The notes beneath the pieces are model-generated. The model was given only the letters and a program-made list of their open reading frames with translations. It was not told the DNA's origin and did no database searches. Positions 45,721-54,329 of a DNA stretch of 64,000 nt are shown one piece after another. Numbering within the stretch: position 1 is the stretch's first letter; the number at the start of each line of letters is the position of its first letter. The DNA lies in assembly GCA_963822955.1 (NCBI GenBank), contig CAWGJS010000002.1, positions 1,922,001 through 1,986,000 of the forward strand, given 5' to 3'. Made by a program: the position numbers and the translations under genes. This DNA comes from JAJYUU01 sp963822955. GTDB lineage: Bacteria; Actinomycetota; Actinomycetes; Streptosporangiales; Streptosporangiaceae.

Positions 45721-47544
45721 TCAGGCGGTGACGATGTCGCCTTGCACGACCGGGACGATGTCGGGTGCGCCGAGCCGGATCGCATCCGCGTCCTGATCGG
45801 TATCGGCTTCCTGGGAGGCGCGCTCGGCTTCGACCCGGATCCGGTAGTTCTCCAGCTCCCTGGCGACCTGGCGGGGCCGCCACTTCATCGGCCCTGCCAT
45901 CAGGCTGGCCGCATCCTCGGCAGCGGAGACGCCGCGGTCCCAGGTCTCGATCGAGGCATGCGTGCGACGGGCCAGCACGTCGTCCAGGTGCCTGGCCCCC
46001 TCGTGCGACACGGCGTAGACGATCTCGGCCCGTAGGTAGTCGTCGGCCCCGGCCAGTGGCTTGCCGAGGCCGGGATCGGCCGCGATGAGCGCCAGGATCT
46101 CGCCGATCATCGACCCGTACCGGTGCAGCAGGTGCTCGATCCTGGCGACGTGCAACCCGGAGGACCGGGCTAGCGCGTGCCGCGAGTTCCAGAGCGCGAT
46201 GAACCCGTCGGCGCCGGCCAGCGGGACGCTGTCGGTGCAGGACGGGGCCACCTTCTCGTCAAGCCCGTGAGCGACCGCGTCGACCGCGTCGCGGGCCATG
46301 ATCCGATAGGTGGTGTACTTCCCGCCCGCGATCATGACCAGGCCCGGTACCGGGTGAACGACCGTGTGCTCGCGGGACAGCTTCGAGGTGGACTCTGACT
46401 CGCCTGCCAGCAGCGGCCGCAGCCCGGCGTAGACACCTTCAACGTCATCCCTGGTGAGAGGGACGGAAAGACTCCTGTTCAGCTGGCCGAGCACGTAGTC
46501 GATGTCGGCACGGCTGGCGGCCGGATGCGCCTTGTCCAGCGACCAGTCGGTGTCGGTAGTGCCGATGATCCAGTGCCGCCCCCAGGGGATGACGAACAGG
46601 ACGCTCACTGGCGTCCGCAGAATGATCCCGGTGCTGGAGTGGATGCGGTCGCGGGGCACGACCAGATGCACGCCCTTGGACGCCCGTACGTTAATCGTCC
46701 CGCGGCCGCCCACCATCTCCTGGATCTCGTCGGTCCATACCCCGGTCGCATTGACGATCTGCTGCGCCCGGATCTCTACCTCGTTCCCGGTCTCGAGGTC
46801 CTTGGCACGCACGCCGGTCACGCGCCCGCCTTCCCGCAGGAAGCCGGTCACCTGGGTGCGCGAAGCCGCATGCGCGCCGAAGCTGGCCGCGGTCCGCACC
46901 AGCGTCACGACGTAGCGGGCATCGTCTACCTGAGCGTCCCAGTAGACCAGTGCGCCGGTCAGCGCCGTGCGGTTCAGGGCCGGCGCCAGTCGCAGCGCGC
47001 CGCTCCTGGTCAGCTGGCGGTGGCCAGGCAGTCCCCTGGTCTGGCCCATGGAGAACCCGAGAGTGTCATAGGCGGTGACGCCGGCGCCCACATAGGCCCG
47101 TTCCCAGGCGTGATGGGTGAACGGGAACAGGAACGACACCGGATGCACCAGGTGCGGCGCGATCCGCTGCATCAGCAGCGACCGCTCGCTCAGCGCCTCC
47201 CGCACCAGCCCCACGTTCAGCTGCTCCAGATAACGCAGGCCGCCGTGGATCAGCTTGCTGGACCGGGACGAGGTGCCCGAGCCGAAGTCCCTGGCCTCCA
47301 CCAGCCCCGTGGTCAGGCCCCTGGTCACCGCGTCGAGAGCGACTCCCGCCCCGACGACTCCGCCGCCAACCACCAGGACCTGCAGCTCGGTGCTGGCCAG
47401 CGCCTCCAGGGCGGCAGCGCGCTCGGCGGGACCGAGGCGCGTCGTCGCCCTGGCCGGGTCAGCGACGGCGACATGCCCGTTTCCGGCCGGCGAGCTGCTT
47501 CCTCGCACGCTAGGCCAGGCCCGGCCGTCAGCGCGCCGTGGCAC
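45721..47544 (-). CDS. glpD: Glycerol-3-phosphate dehydrogenase (aerobic, FAD)
   Basis: 607-residue FAD enzyme that oxidises glycerol-3-phosphate to dihydroxyacetone phosphate and feeds electrons to quinones. The FAD site is VLVVGGGVVGAGVALDAVTR, followed by RDFGSGTSSRSSKLIHGGLRYLE. VIPWGRHWIIGTTDTDW and GGKYTTYR are further family signatures, and the C-terminal alpha-helical domain is complete. GTG 47544 overlaps the guaB3 end by 17 bp; GTG 47505 is a possible shorter start. Membrane-associated. It forms a same-strand block with guaB, guaB3 and trpS. Confidence 0.95.
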   Translation of the reverse strand: MPRRADGRAWPSVRGSSSPAGNGHVAVADPARATTRLGPAERAAALEALASTELQVLVVGGGVVGAGVALDAVTRGLTTGLVEARDFGSGTSSRSSKLIHGGLRYLEQLNVGLVREALSERSLLMQRIAPHLVHPVSFLFPFTHHAWERAYVGAGVTAYDTLGFSMGQTRGLPGHRQLTRSGALRLAPALNRTALTGALVYWDAQVDDARYVVTLVRTAASFGAHAASRTQVTGFLREGGRVTGVRAKDLETGNEVEIRAQQIVNATGVWTDEIQEMVGGRGTINVRASKGVHLVVPRDRIHSSTGIILRTPVSVLFVIPWGRHWIIGTTDTDWSLDKAHPAASRADIDYVLGQLNRSLSVPLTRDDVEGVYAGLRPLLAGESESTSKLSREHTVVHPVPGLVMIAGGKYTTYRIMARDAVDAVAHGLDEKVAPSCTDSVPLAGADGFIALWNSRHALARSSGLHVARIEHLLHRYGSMIGEILALIAADPGLGKPLAGADDYLRAEIVYAVSHEGARHLDDVLARRTHASIETWDRGVSAAEDAASLMAGPMKWRPRQVARELENYRIRVEAERASQEADTDQDADAIRLGAPDIVPVVQGDIVTA

Positions 47545-48679
47545 TCGGCGTCACCACTACCTCTACCCGCTGGAATTCCTTGAGGTCGGAGTAGCCAGAC
47601 GTGGCCATCGTGCGGCGCAGCGCGCCCATCAGGTTCATCGATCCGTCCGCGACCGTGGAAGGCCCGTGCAGGATCTGCTCGAGCGTGCCGATCGTGCCGA
47701 CCTTCAGCCGGGCACCGCGGGGCAGGTCCGGATGGTGCGCCTCGCTGCCCCAGTGATAGCCGTGGCCGGGCGCCTGACTAGCGCGGGCGAACGGCGAGCC
47801 GACCATGACAGCGTCCGCACCGAGCGCGAGCGCCTTGGCGATGTCTCCGCTGCGGGTCATGCCGCCGTCGGCGAGCACGTGCACGTACCGCCCGCCGGAC
47901 TCATCGAGGTAATCCCGGCGCGCGGCCGCGACGTCGGCGATGGCGGTGGCCATCGGCACTGCGACCCCGAGCACGGCGGCGGTGGTGTGCCCGGCGCCGC
48001 CGCCAAAACCGGCCAGCACCCCGGCAGCCCCCGTCCTCATCAGGTGCAGGGCCGCCGTATACGTCGCGCAGCCGCCGACGATCACCGGCACATCCAGCTC
48101 GTAGATGAACTGCTTGAGGTTCAGTGGCTCGGCCTGGCCGGACACATGCTCAGCCGACACCGTCGTTCCGCGGATCACGAAGATGTCGACGCCAGCATCG
48201 ATGACGGCCTTGTAGTAGCGCACCGTGCGCTGCGGTGACAGCCGCGCTGCGGTCGTGACGCCGGCGGCGCGGATTTCCTCGATCCGCATGCCGATGAGGT
48301 CTTCCTTGATCGGCTCGGCGTAGATCTGCTGCAGGCGCCTGGTCGCTGCCTCGTCGTCAAGCTCAGCGGCCTCCGCCAGCAGCGGCTCGGGATTTTCGAA
48401 CCTGGACCACAGGCCCTCAAGGTCCAGCACTGCCAGGCCGCCCAGGCGGCCGACGGCGATCGCGGTCGCCGGCGACACCACGCTGTCCATCGGCGCTACG
48501 ACCACCGGCATCTCGAACCGGTAGGCGTCGATCTGCCACGCGATCGACACCTCCTCGGGGTGCCGCGTCCGGCGCGAGGGCACGATGCCGATCTCGTCGA
48601 GCGCGTACGCGCGCCGGCCGCTCTTTCCCCGCCCGATCTCTACCACGCTCAAGTCGCTCTCCCGCCCCTGCGTGCGCAC
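47528..48679 (-). CDS. guaB3: GuaB3-family IMP dehydrogenase-related protein
   Basis: 383-residue TIM-barrel protein of the IMPDH/GMPR superfamily without CBS domains. Barrel motifs are MPVVVAPMDSVVSPATA, DIFVIRGTTVSAEHVSGQ and the phosphate loop GGMTRSGDIAKALALGADAV. In the catalytic loop the IMPDH Cys is absent: it reads FGGGAGHTTAA. So standard IMP oxidation by a thioimidate is unlikely in this copy. Actinobacterial guaB3 genes sit beside guaB, as here (33 bp apart). Its true reaction is not settled. Confidence 0.85.
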   Translation of the reverse strand: MRTQGRESDLSVVEIGRGKSGRRAYALDEIGIVPSRRTRHPEEVSIAWQIDAYRFEMPVVVAPMDSVVSPATAIAVGRLGGLAVLDLEGLWSRFENPEPLLAEAAELDDEAATRRLQQIYAEPIKEDLIGMRIEEIRAAGVTTAARLSPQRTVRYYKAVIDAGVDIFVIRGTTVSAEHVSGQAEPLNLKQFIYELDVPVIVGGCATYTAALHLMRTGAAGVLAGFGGGAGHTTAAVLGVAVPMATAIADVAAARRDYLDESGGRYVHVLADGGMTRSGDIAKALALGADAVMVGSPFARASQAPGHGYHWGSEAHHPDLPRGARLKVGTIGTLEQILHGPSTVADGSMNLMGALRRTMATSGYSDLKEFQRVEVVVTPSATAR

Positions 48680-48712
48680 ACGCCTGGCCGCCGGGATTGG
48701 CGGACCAGGGCG

Positions 48713-50200
48713 CTAGCCTCGCCGACCGCCGTAGTTCGGCGCCTCGGCCACCATCTGGATGTCGTGCGGATGGCTCTCCACGAGCCCGGCGCTGGTGATC
48801 TGCGTGAACTGCGCCTGCTGCAGCTCGCAGATCGTCCGGGCGCCGCAATAGCCCATCGCTGCCCGCAGTCCGCCGGTCAGCTGGTCGGCCACGGCGGCCA
48901 GCGGCCCGCGGTAGGGCACCTGGCCCTCGACGCCCTCGGGCACCAGCTTGTCCTCCCGGAGCACATCATCCTGGAAGTAACGGTCCTTAGAATAGGAACC
49001 GCCGCGTTCGGGGTTGCGCATCGCGGCGAGCGAGCCCATCCCCCGGTACAGCTTGAACTGCTTGCCATGGATGAAGACCAGCTCACCGGGGCCCTCCTCG
49101 CACCCGGCCAGCAGGCTGCCGAGCATGACGGTATCCGCGCCCGCTGCGATGGCCTTGGCGATATCACCTGAGTACTGCACGCCACCGTCGCCGATCACCG
49201 GTACGCCTGCGGGCTTGCACGCCTTCGCGGCCTCGTAGATCGCCGTGACCTGCGGCACGCCAACGCCTGCTACCACCCTGGTCGTGCAGATCGAGCCTGG
49301 CCCGACGCCGACCTTGACTGCGTCCACGCCGGCCTCGACCAGCGCCTGAGCGCCGGCCCTGGTGGCTACGTTCCCGCCGATCACGTCGACCCGCGAGTTC
49401 GCCTTCACCTGGCTGACCATGTCGAGCACGGCCTGCGCGTGGCCGTGCGCAGTGTCCACGACCAGGAAATCCACGCCGGCCTCGATCAGCGCCTGGGCAC
49501 GGCGCTTGGCGTCCTCGCCGACCCCCACGGCAGCGCCCACGACCAGGCGGCCCTCGGCATCCTTCGTGGCGTTCGGGAACTTCTCGCTCTTGGTGAAGTC
49601 CTTGACCGTGATCAGGCCGCGGAGCCGTCCCGCCTCGTCTACCAGCGGCAGCTTCTCCACCTTGTTGCTGCTGAGGAGGGCCAGCGCCGCTGGCCTCGCG
49701 ACGCCGACCGGCGCGGTCACGAGGGGCATCGGGGTCATCACCTCAGCGACCCGGCGGCGGTGGTCAGACTCGAAACGAATGTCACGGTTAGTGACGATTC
49801 CGAGCAGAATGCCATCGGCGCCGGTCACCGGCACGCCGGAGATCCGGTACCGGGCGCACAGTTCCTCGACATCGGCCACAGTGTCATCGGGACCGCAGGT
49901 CACCGGGTTGGTGATCATCCCGGCCTCGGACCGCTTGACCATGTCAACCTGCTGGGCCTGCTCCTCCACCGACATGTTCCGGTGCAGGACTCCCGCGCCG
50001 CCCTGGCGGGCCATCGCGACCGCCATCCGCGCCTCGGTCACCGTGTCCATGGCCGACGACAGCAGCGGGATCCGGAGCGTGAGCCGCGGCGTCAGCCGGG
50101 CCGACGTGTCCGCTTCGCTGGGCATTATCACTGAATGTGCAGGCAGCAGGAGAACGTCGTCGAAGGTCAGGGCAGGGGGGCCGAACTTCTCGTCGCTCAT
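48713..50200 (-). CDS. guaB: IMP dehydrogenase
   Basis: 495-residue enzyme that oxidises IMP to XMP with NAD, the committed step to GMP. Two CBS domains interrupt the barrel at about residues 95-205. The catalytic loop is GPGSICTTRVVAGVGVPQ with C305, and the phosphate site GDGGVQYSGDIAKAIAAGAD. The flap has the RGMGSLAAM segment. It is upstream of guaB3 on the same strand. A sigma factor gene lies 197 bp further upstream, as in other actinobacteria. Confidence 0.97.
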   Translation of the reverse strand: MSDEKFGPPALTFDDVLLLPAHSVIMPSEADTSARLTPRLTLRIPLLSSAMDTVTEARMAVAMARQGGAGVLHRNMSVEEQAQQVDMVKRSEAGMITNPVTCGPDDTVADVEELCARYRISGVPVTGADGILLGIVTNRDIRFESDHRRRVAEVMTPMPLVTAPVGVARPAALALLSSNKVEKLPLVDEAGRLRGLITVKDFTKSEKFPNATKDAEGRLVVGAAVGVGEDAKRRAQALIEAGVDFLVVDTAHGHAQAVLDMVSQVKANSRVDVIGGNVATRAGAQALVEAGVDAVKVGVGPGSICTTRVVAGVGVPQVTAIYEAAKACKPAGVPVIGDGGVQYSGDIAKAIAAGADTVMLGSLLAGCEEGPGELVFIHGKQFKLYRGMGSLAAMRNPERGGSYSKDRYFQDDVLREDKLVPEGVEGQVPYRGPLAAVADQLTGGLRAAMGYCGARTICELQQAQFTQITSAGLVESHPHDIQMVAEAPNYGGRRG

Positions 50201-50397
50201 CTCACGTTCCGTGTCCGGGTACTGGACTCCGCGTCCGGGTTCTGGATTGCCTTCATCCTAGTGACCGGGCCGGGCCGCTCCGGCCAGGGCCGGGATCCCT
50301 GCCACGGGGGAGCAGGGATCCCGGCTGGCGGGGCCTGGCCGGACGCGCCGCGCGGGGCGGGCACGAACCGCCAGGCGGCTACCCGCAGGACTGCTGG

Positions 50398-50997
50398 CTA
50401 TGCAATGGACTCCGCGACGTCTGCTTCCGCCATTGCGATCGCGCGGAGCCTGGCCAGGGCGCGATGCTGGGCGACCCGCACGGCCCCCGGTGACATTCCG
50501 AGCGCGTGACCGGTCTCCTCGGCAGACAGGCCAGTCAGCACCCGTAGCACCAGCAGCTCGCGCTGATTGACCGGGAGCTTAGCCAGCAGCGCCCGTGCGC
50601 GCTCGGCTTCCAGGTACGCGACGGCCGTCTCCTCCGGGCCGGGCCGGGGGTCCGGGCCGTCCGGGAGGTCCTCGGTCGGCACCGCCAGCCGGGACGCGCT
50701 GCGCATCGCATCGGCCACCTTGTGCGATGCGATGCCGAAGACGAATGACGCGAACGGCCGACCCATATCCTGATAGCGCGGAAGGGCTGAGAGAACGGCG
50801 ATGCATACCTCCTGCGCCACATCATCGGCAGCGTGATAATGCCCGGAAATGCGACCGAGGCGGGCCCGGCAGTAGCGAACTACCATCGGCCTGATCTGCC
50901 GCAGCAATGTTTCAATTGCGGCGGGCTGACCACTCGCCGCGAGCTCGGTCAGTGTGCTCAAGTTGTCGTGCCTAGTGCCATCTACCTGCGATTCCAC
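50398..50997 (-). CDS. RNA polymerase sigma factor, SigD/ShbA-type
   Basis: 199-residue group 4 (ECF-like) sigma factor. Region 2 covers about residues 45-105 (ISGHYHAADDVAQEVCIAVL, RPFASFVFGIASHKVADAMR), region 4 about 130-185 (LLAKLPVNQRELLVLRVLTG, AEETGHALGMSPGAVRVAQHR). GTG 50997 is preceded by AGGGGG at 6 nt and is preferred to GTG 51027. Its place beside guaB, guaB3 and groES/groEL matches SigD of mycobacteria and ShbA of Streptomyces, which controls hrdB. No anti-sigma gene is adjacent, in contrast to mycobacterial RsdA. Orthology is inferred from context. Confidence 0.85.
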   Translation of the reverse strand: MESQVDGTRHDNLSTLTELAASGQPAAIETLLRQIRPMVVRYCRARLGRISGHYHAADDVAQEVCIAVLSALPRYQDMGRPFASFVFGIASHKVADAMRSASRLAVPTEDLPDGPDPRPGPEETAVAYLEAERARALLAKLPVNQRELLVLRVLTGLSAEETGHALGMSPGAVRVAQHRALARLRAIAMAEADVAESIA

Positions 50998-51290
50998 CTG
51001 ATCCCCCTGGCTCAGCGGCGGTCTCACGATTCAGTCCGTACGAGACCGTGATTCCCCCAGCCGGGAGTAAAGGCAACATCAAAATAGGCAACGGAAAGGT
51101 CACATTGATGTGGCACTCCGATACCCAGGTAAATTAATTACCGAGAGTAGTTCAACAACTACTCTAAGTATTTAGAGGCCGTTCTCAAAAGACGTTGTCG
51201 ACAGAGAAATAGCATTCTGGCCGGGAATTACATACCTAAGGGGACAACGGGAGTGATGTCGTGATGCGTGCGTAGGCGCACAGTCGGAGC
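50998..51290. promoter_or_regulatory. AT-rich upstream region of sigma gene
   Basis: 293 bp without a gene, from the sigma start back to the response regulator stop. The part from about 51090 to 51230 is much richer in A and T than anything else in the window, so it probably holds the sigma gene promoter and control sites. It includes the inverted repeat at 51144-51165. Confidence 0.5.
51144..51165. promoter_or_regulatory. 22-bp hyphenated palindrome
   Basis: AGAGTAGTT and AACTACTCT form perfect 9-bp arms around CAAC, inside the AT-rich leader of the sigma gene. It may be an operator for the sigma gene or a terminator for the two-component operon; no T-run follows on the minus strand. Confidence 0.5.
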
Positions 51291-51980
51291 TCAATGCGAG
51301 CCGGGCGTAACAAGCCCTGACTCATACGCCAGGACGACCGCCTGGGTCCGATGACGCAGCCCGAGCTTATGCAGCACGCGACTGACGTGAGTCTTGACCG
51401 TCTCCTCGGTGACTACGAGGCGGGCTGCGATCTCCGGGTTCGACAAGCCCTCGGCGAGCAGCCGGAGCACTTCTGTTTCGCGCGGCGTCAGGTCGCTGAT
51501 GGCGCTTGCCGGGCTCTGAGGCTGATCGGTGGCCTTCGGCCGGATCTTGGCGAACTCGCTGATGAGCCGACGGGTGACCGCCGGCGCCAGCAGAGCCTGG
51601 CCGGCCGCTACCACGCGCACTGCGTCGAACAACCGCTCGGCGGTGACGTCCTTGAGCAGGAAGCCGCTAGCGCCCGCGCGTAGCGCGTCGTAGACGTATT
51701 CGTCGAGGTCGAAGGTAGTCAGGATGATGACCCGCGGGCCATCCGCGTCGCCAGTCAGCTGCCTGGTGGCCTCGATGCCGTCGGTTCCGGGCATCCGGAC
51801 GTCCATGAGCACGACATCGGGGAGCAGTTCCCGGCTCATCCGTACTGCCTCAGCCCCGTCGGACGCGGTGCCGACTACAGCGAAATCGGCCTGAGTATCG
51901 AGCAGCGCGGCGAATCCGGTACGGACCACCTGGTGGTCGTCGGCCACGACGATGCGCACCGACGGCGCGGACCTGCTCAT
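51291..51980 (-). CDS. LuxR/NarL-family response regulator
   Basis: 229-residue regulator. The receiver has ADDH at 13-16, phosphorylated D60 (VVLMDVRMPGTDGIEA) and K in FLLKDV. The C-terminal LuxR helix-turn-helix is LTPRETEVLRLLAEGLSNPE and VTEETVKTHVSRVLHKLGLR. The stop is followed by the AT-rich leader of the sigma gene. Its start overlaps the kinase gene by 4 bp, so the two are a unit. The divergent ABC transporter at 53397 is the probable target. Confidence 0.95.
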   Translation of the reverse strand: MSRSAPSVRIVVADDHQVVRTGFAALLDTQADFAVVGTASDGAEAVRMSRELLPDVVLMDVRMPGTDGIEATRQLTGDADGPRVIILTTFDLDEYVYDALRAGASGFLLKDVTAERLFDAVRVVAAGQALLAPAVTRRLISEFAKIRPKATDQPQSPASAISDLTPRETEVLRLLAEGLSNPEIAARLVVTEETVKTHVSRVLHKLGLRHRTQAVVLAYESGLVTPGSH

Positions 51981-53239
51981 CCGGTCACCTCTGCCTTGGT
52001 CGGCAGCGTCGCTTCCACTAGGAACCCGCCGCCAGGCGCCCCGCCCGTGCTCAGCTTTCCGCCCACCGCAGCGGCTCGTTCCCGCATGCCGAGCAGGCCG
52101 TGTCCGGCAGTGACCTGATCCCGTTGCGCAGTCGGTGGCCCGGGACCGTTGTCGCGGACCCGCAGGTGTAGCGCGTCGTGGGTGAAGTCCAGCTCGACAT
52201 CCACGGCCGCACCCGGCGCGTGACGCCGCGAGTTGGTAAGCGCCTCTTGCACAATCCGGTAGGCGGCGAGCTCGACACCAGGATCCAGGGTGGTCATCCA
52301 GCCGCGGACGATAAGCCTCGCGCCGATTCCGGAAACGTCCCTGGCCTCGTCGAGCAGCTCATTGAGCTGCGCCAGGCCAGGCTGGGGCTGACGATCCGAC
52401 CCGGTTCCGCCGCTGTCCTCACGCAGTACGCCGAGCAGCCGCCGCATCTCGGTCAGCGCCGCCCTGGCCATGTCGCCGATCGCGGACAGCCGCTGCGCTC
52501 CAGCAGCCGGCATGCCTGGGGTAGCGAGCCTGGCCGTCTCGGCTTGAACGGCGATCATGGACACGTGGTGCGCGACCACATCGTGCAGCTCGCGGGAGAT
52601 CCGCGCACGTTCGCCGCGCACAGTGCTCTCGAGCAGAGTTTGGGCGAAGGCCTCGCTCGCCGCGGTCCGCTGCGCGGCCTCGCTGCGGGACCGCAATGCC
52701 GCGCCAGTGCAGGCGGCCATAGGCCCGAGGGCGGCCGCCAGTATGGCGAGAGCTGGGTCGCCTGGCCAGGCGGGCGCCGCCAGCTGAGGTCCGGGATTGG
52801 CCAGCGCCAGGGCGAGGAACGGCAGCGTGAGAAACGCGGCCAGCAATTGCGGACCGTGGCGGCCAACTCGGTAGATGACGATCAGTTGCGCGGCCAGTGC
52901 GGCTACTGGCAGCACCCCGAAGACAGCCAGCGACAGGAAATCGGCTGCACAGATTAGGAGCGCCGCAGTCGCAGGCCGGTTCCACAAGAAGGCCAGCGGC
53001 AGCGTACCGACCAGGCTGGGCAGCACGACCACGATCGATCCGAGCGGCCAGCCGGATGCGAGCAGCAACCCGCCCGTGCCGCTAGCGTGCTGGCTTTGCG
53101 CCACCAGAAATGCCTGGGCGCACGCCACGACGGCCAGTGCTGCCGCAGCGGCGATCGGGGCACGCCGGTCAGCGGCAACCCGCCGCCCGGCAGCAATCAC
53201 GCTGCTGCTCCACTCGGCTACGTACGCCACGTTCCTCAT
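51977..53239 (-). CDS. NarL-partner sensor histidine kinase (HPK7)
   Basis: 420-residue kinase. About five to six hydrophobic helices in the first 180 residues make a membrane sensor without an obvious extracellular domain. The phosphoacceptor is H219 in ISRELHDVVAHHVSMIAVQA (HisKA_3), and the ATPase domain has VQEALTNSRRHA and GHGLLGMRERAAAVGG. The ATG at 53239 is chosen; the frame runs further upstream but that part opposes the ABC gene. Such sensors next to ABC exporters often detect antibiotics or membrane stress. It is transcribed away from the ABC genes with a 157-bp gap. Confidence 0.92.
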   Translation of the reverse strand: MRNVAYVAEWSSSVIAAGRRVAADRRAPIAAAAALAVVACAQAFLVAQSQHASGTGGLLLASGWPLGSIVVVLPSLVGTLPLAFLWNRPATAALLICAADFLSLAVFGVLPVAALAAQLIVIYRVGRHGPQLLAAFLTLPFLALALANPGPQLAAPAWPGDPALAILAAALGPMAACTGAALRSRSEAAQRTAASEAFAQTLLESTVRGERARISRELHDVVAHHVSMIAVQAETARLATPGMPAAGAQRLSAIGDMARAALTEMRRLLGVLREDSGGTGSDRQPQPGLAQLNELLDEARDVSGIGARLIVRGWMTTLDPGVELAAYRIVQEALTNSRRHAPGAAVDVELDFTHDALHLRVRDNGPGPPTAQRDQVTAGHGLLGMRERAAAVGGKLSTGGAPGGGFLVEATLPTKAEVTG

Positions 53240-53396
53240 TGTGGCCGCGCCTGGCTGAAATCGCGTCCCCGTATGTATCCACAACGCGTCACTCTTGCGG
53301 GGGATGGCCATCTGGCCGCATCCCCGGAAACAGTGGCCGGGAAGTGCGCTCCGCGGGGTGACGACTCCGCGCGCCGTGGTCCGTAGCGTTCCTGGC

Positions 53397-54329
53397 ATGG
53401 AAGCAACCATCGAAGTCGCCGGCCTGCACAAGCAGTTCGGTTCGGCGCGGGCCCTGGACGGCATGTCCTTCGTCGTCCGGCCAGGCAAGGTCACCGGCTT
53501 CGTCGGGCCGAACGGCGCGGGGAAGTCCACCACGATGCGCGTGATCCTCGGCCTCGACTCGCCCGACGCCGGTCGCGCGCTGATCAGCGGCCAGCCGTAT
53601 GCCAAGCTACGGCACCCGCTTAGCCACATCGGGGCGCTGCTGGATGCGAGCGCGCTGCAGCCCGGCCGGACCGCCCGTAACCACCTGCTGTGGCTGGCTC
53701 ACTCCCAGGGCCTCACCGCGCGGCGAGTGGACGAGGTCATCGGTGAGGCCGGCCTGACGCCCGCTGCCCGGCGCAAGGCTGGCGGATACTCGCTCGGCAT
53801 GCGCCAGCGCCTCGGTATCGCCGCGGCGCTGCTGGGTGACCCGCCGATCCTGATGCTGGACGAACCGTTCAACGGCCTAGACCCCGAGGGCATCGCGTGG
53901 ATGCGCGGCTTCCTGCGCGCGCTGGCGGGGCAAGGCCGGGCGGTACTGGTGTCCAGCCACCTGATGAGCGAACTGCAGGACACCGCCGACCATCTAGTTG
54001 TGGTCGGCCGCGGCAAGGTGATCGCGGACACCAGCGTGGCGGAACTGATCACCGCTGCTTCGGGCGACAGGGTCATGCTGCGCACCAGGGAACGGCCAGC
54101 GGCGATGACGGCGCTCGCGCACGCCGGCGGCACAGTGGCCGCTACGGAACGCGACACGCTGGCCGTCGCGGGCCTGCCAGCTGAGCACGTGGTCGCGGTG
54201 CTGACCGCGGCCGGGGTCGGGTTCTCGGAGGTCTCGGCACACCGCGCGAGCCTGGAAGAGGCCTACATGGAGATGACCAGGGACGCGGTCGAGTTCCGTG
54301 CCCAGTCTGCGGAGGAGGCAGTGTCATGA
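53397..54329 (+). CDS. ABC transporter ATP-binding protein
   Basis: 310-residue ATPase of the DrrA/CcmA-like exporter group. Walker A is GPNGAGKSTT at 37-46, signature YSLGMRQRL near 131-139, Walker B ILMLDEPFNGLDPEG near 151. A C-terminal extension of about 90 residues follows the H-loop (VLVSSHLMSELQ). ATG 53397 lacks a clear ribosome-binding site, and TAGCGT lies 7 nt before it. Its stop overlaps the first permease start (ATGA). With two permeases it forms a full exporter. Confidence 0.95.
   Translation: MEATIEVAGLHKQFGSARALDGMSFVVRPGKVTGFVGPNGAGKSTTMRVILGLDSPDAGRALISGQPYAKLRHPLSHIGALLDASALQPGRTARNHLLWLAHSQGLTARRVDEVIGEAGLTPAARRKAGGYSLGMRQRLGIAAALLGDPPILMLDEPFNGLDPEGIAWMRGFLRALAGQGRAVLVSSHLMSELQDTADHLVVVGRGKVIADTSVAELITAASGDRVMLRTRERPAAMTALAHAGGTVAATERDTLAVAGLPAEHVVAVLTAAGVGFSEVSAHRASLEEAYMEMTRDAVEFRAQSAEEAVS

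Noticed and set aside
50211..50250. Two 20-bp imperfect direct repeats upstream of guaB
   Set aside because: About 16 of 20 matches in GC-rich DNA; too weak to call an operator or repeat element.
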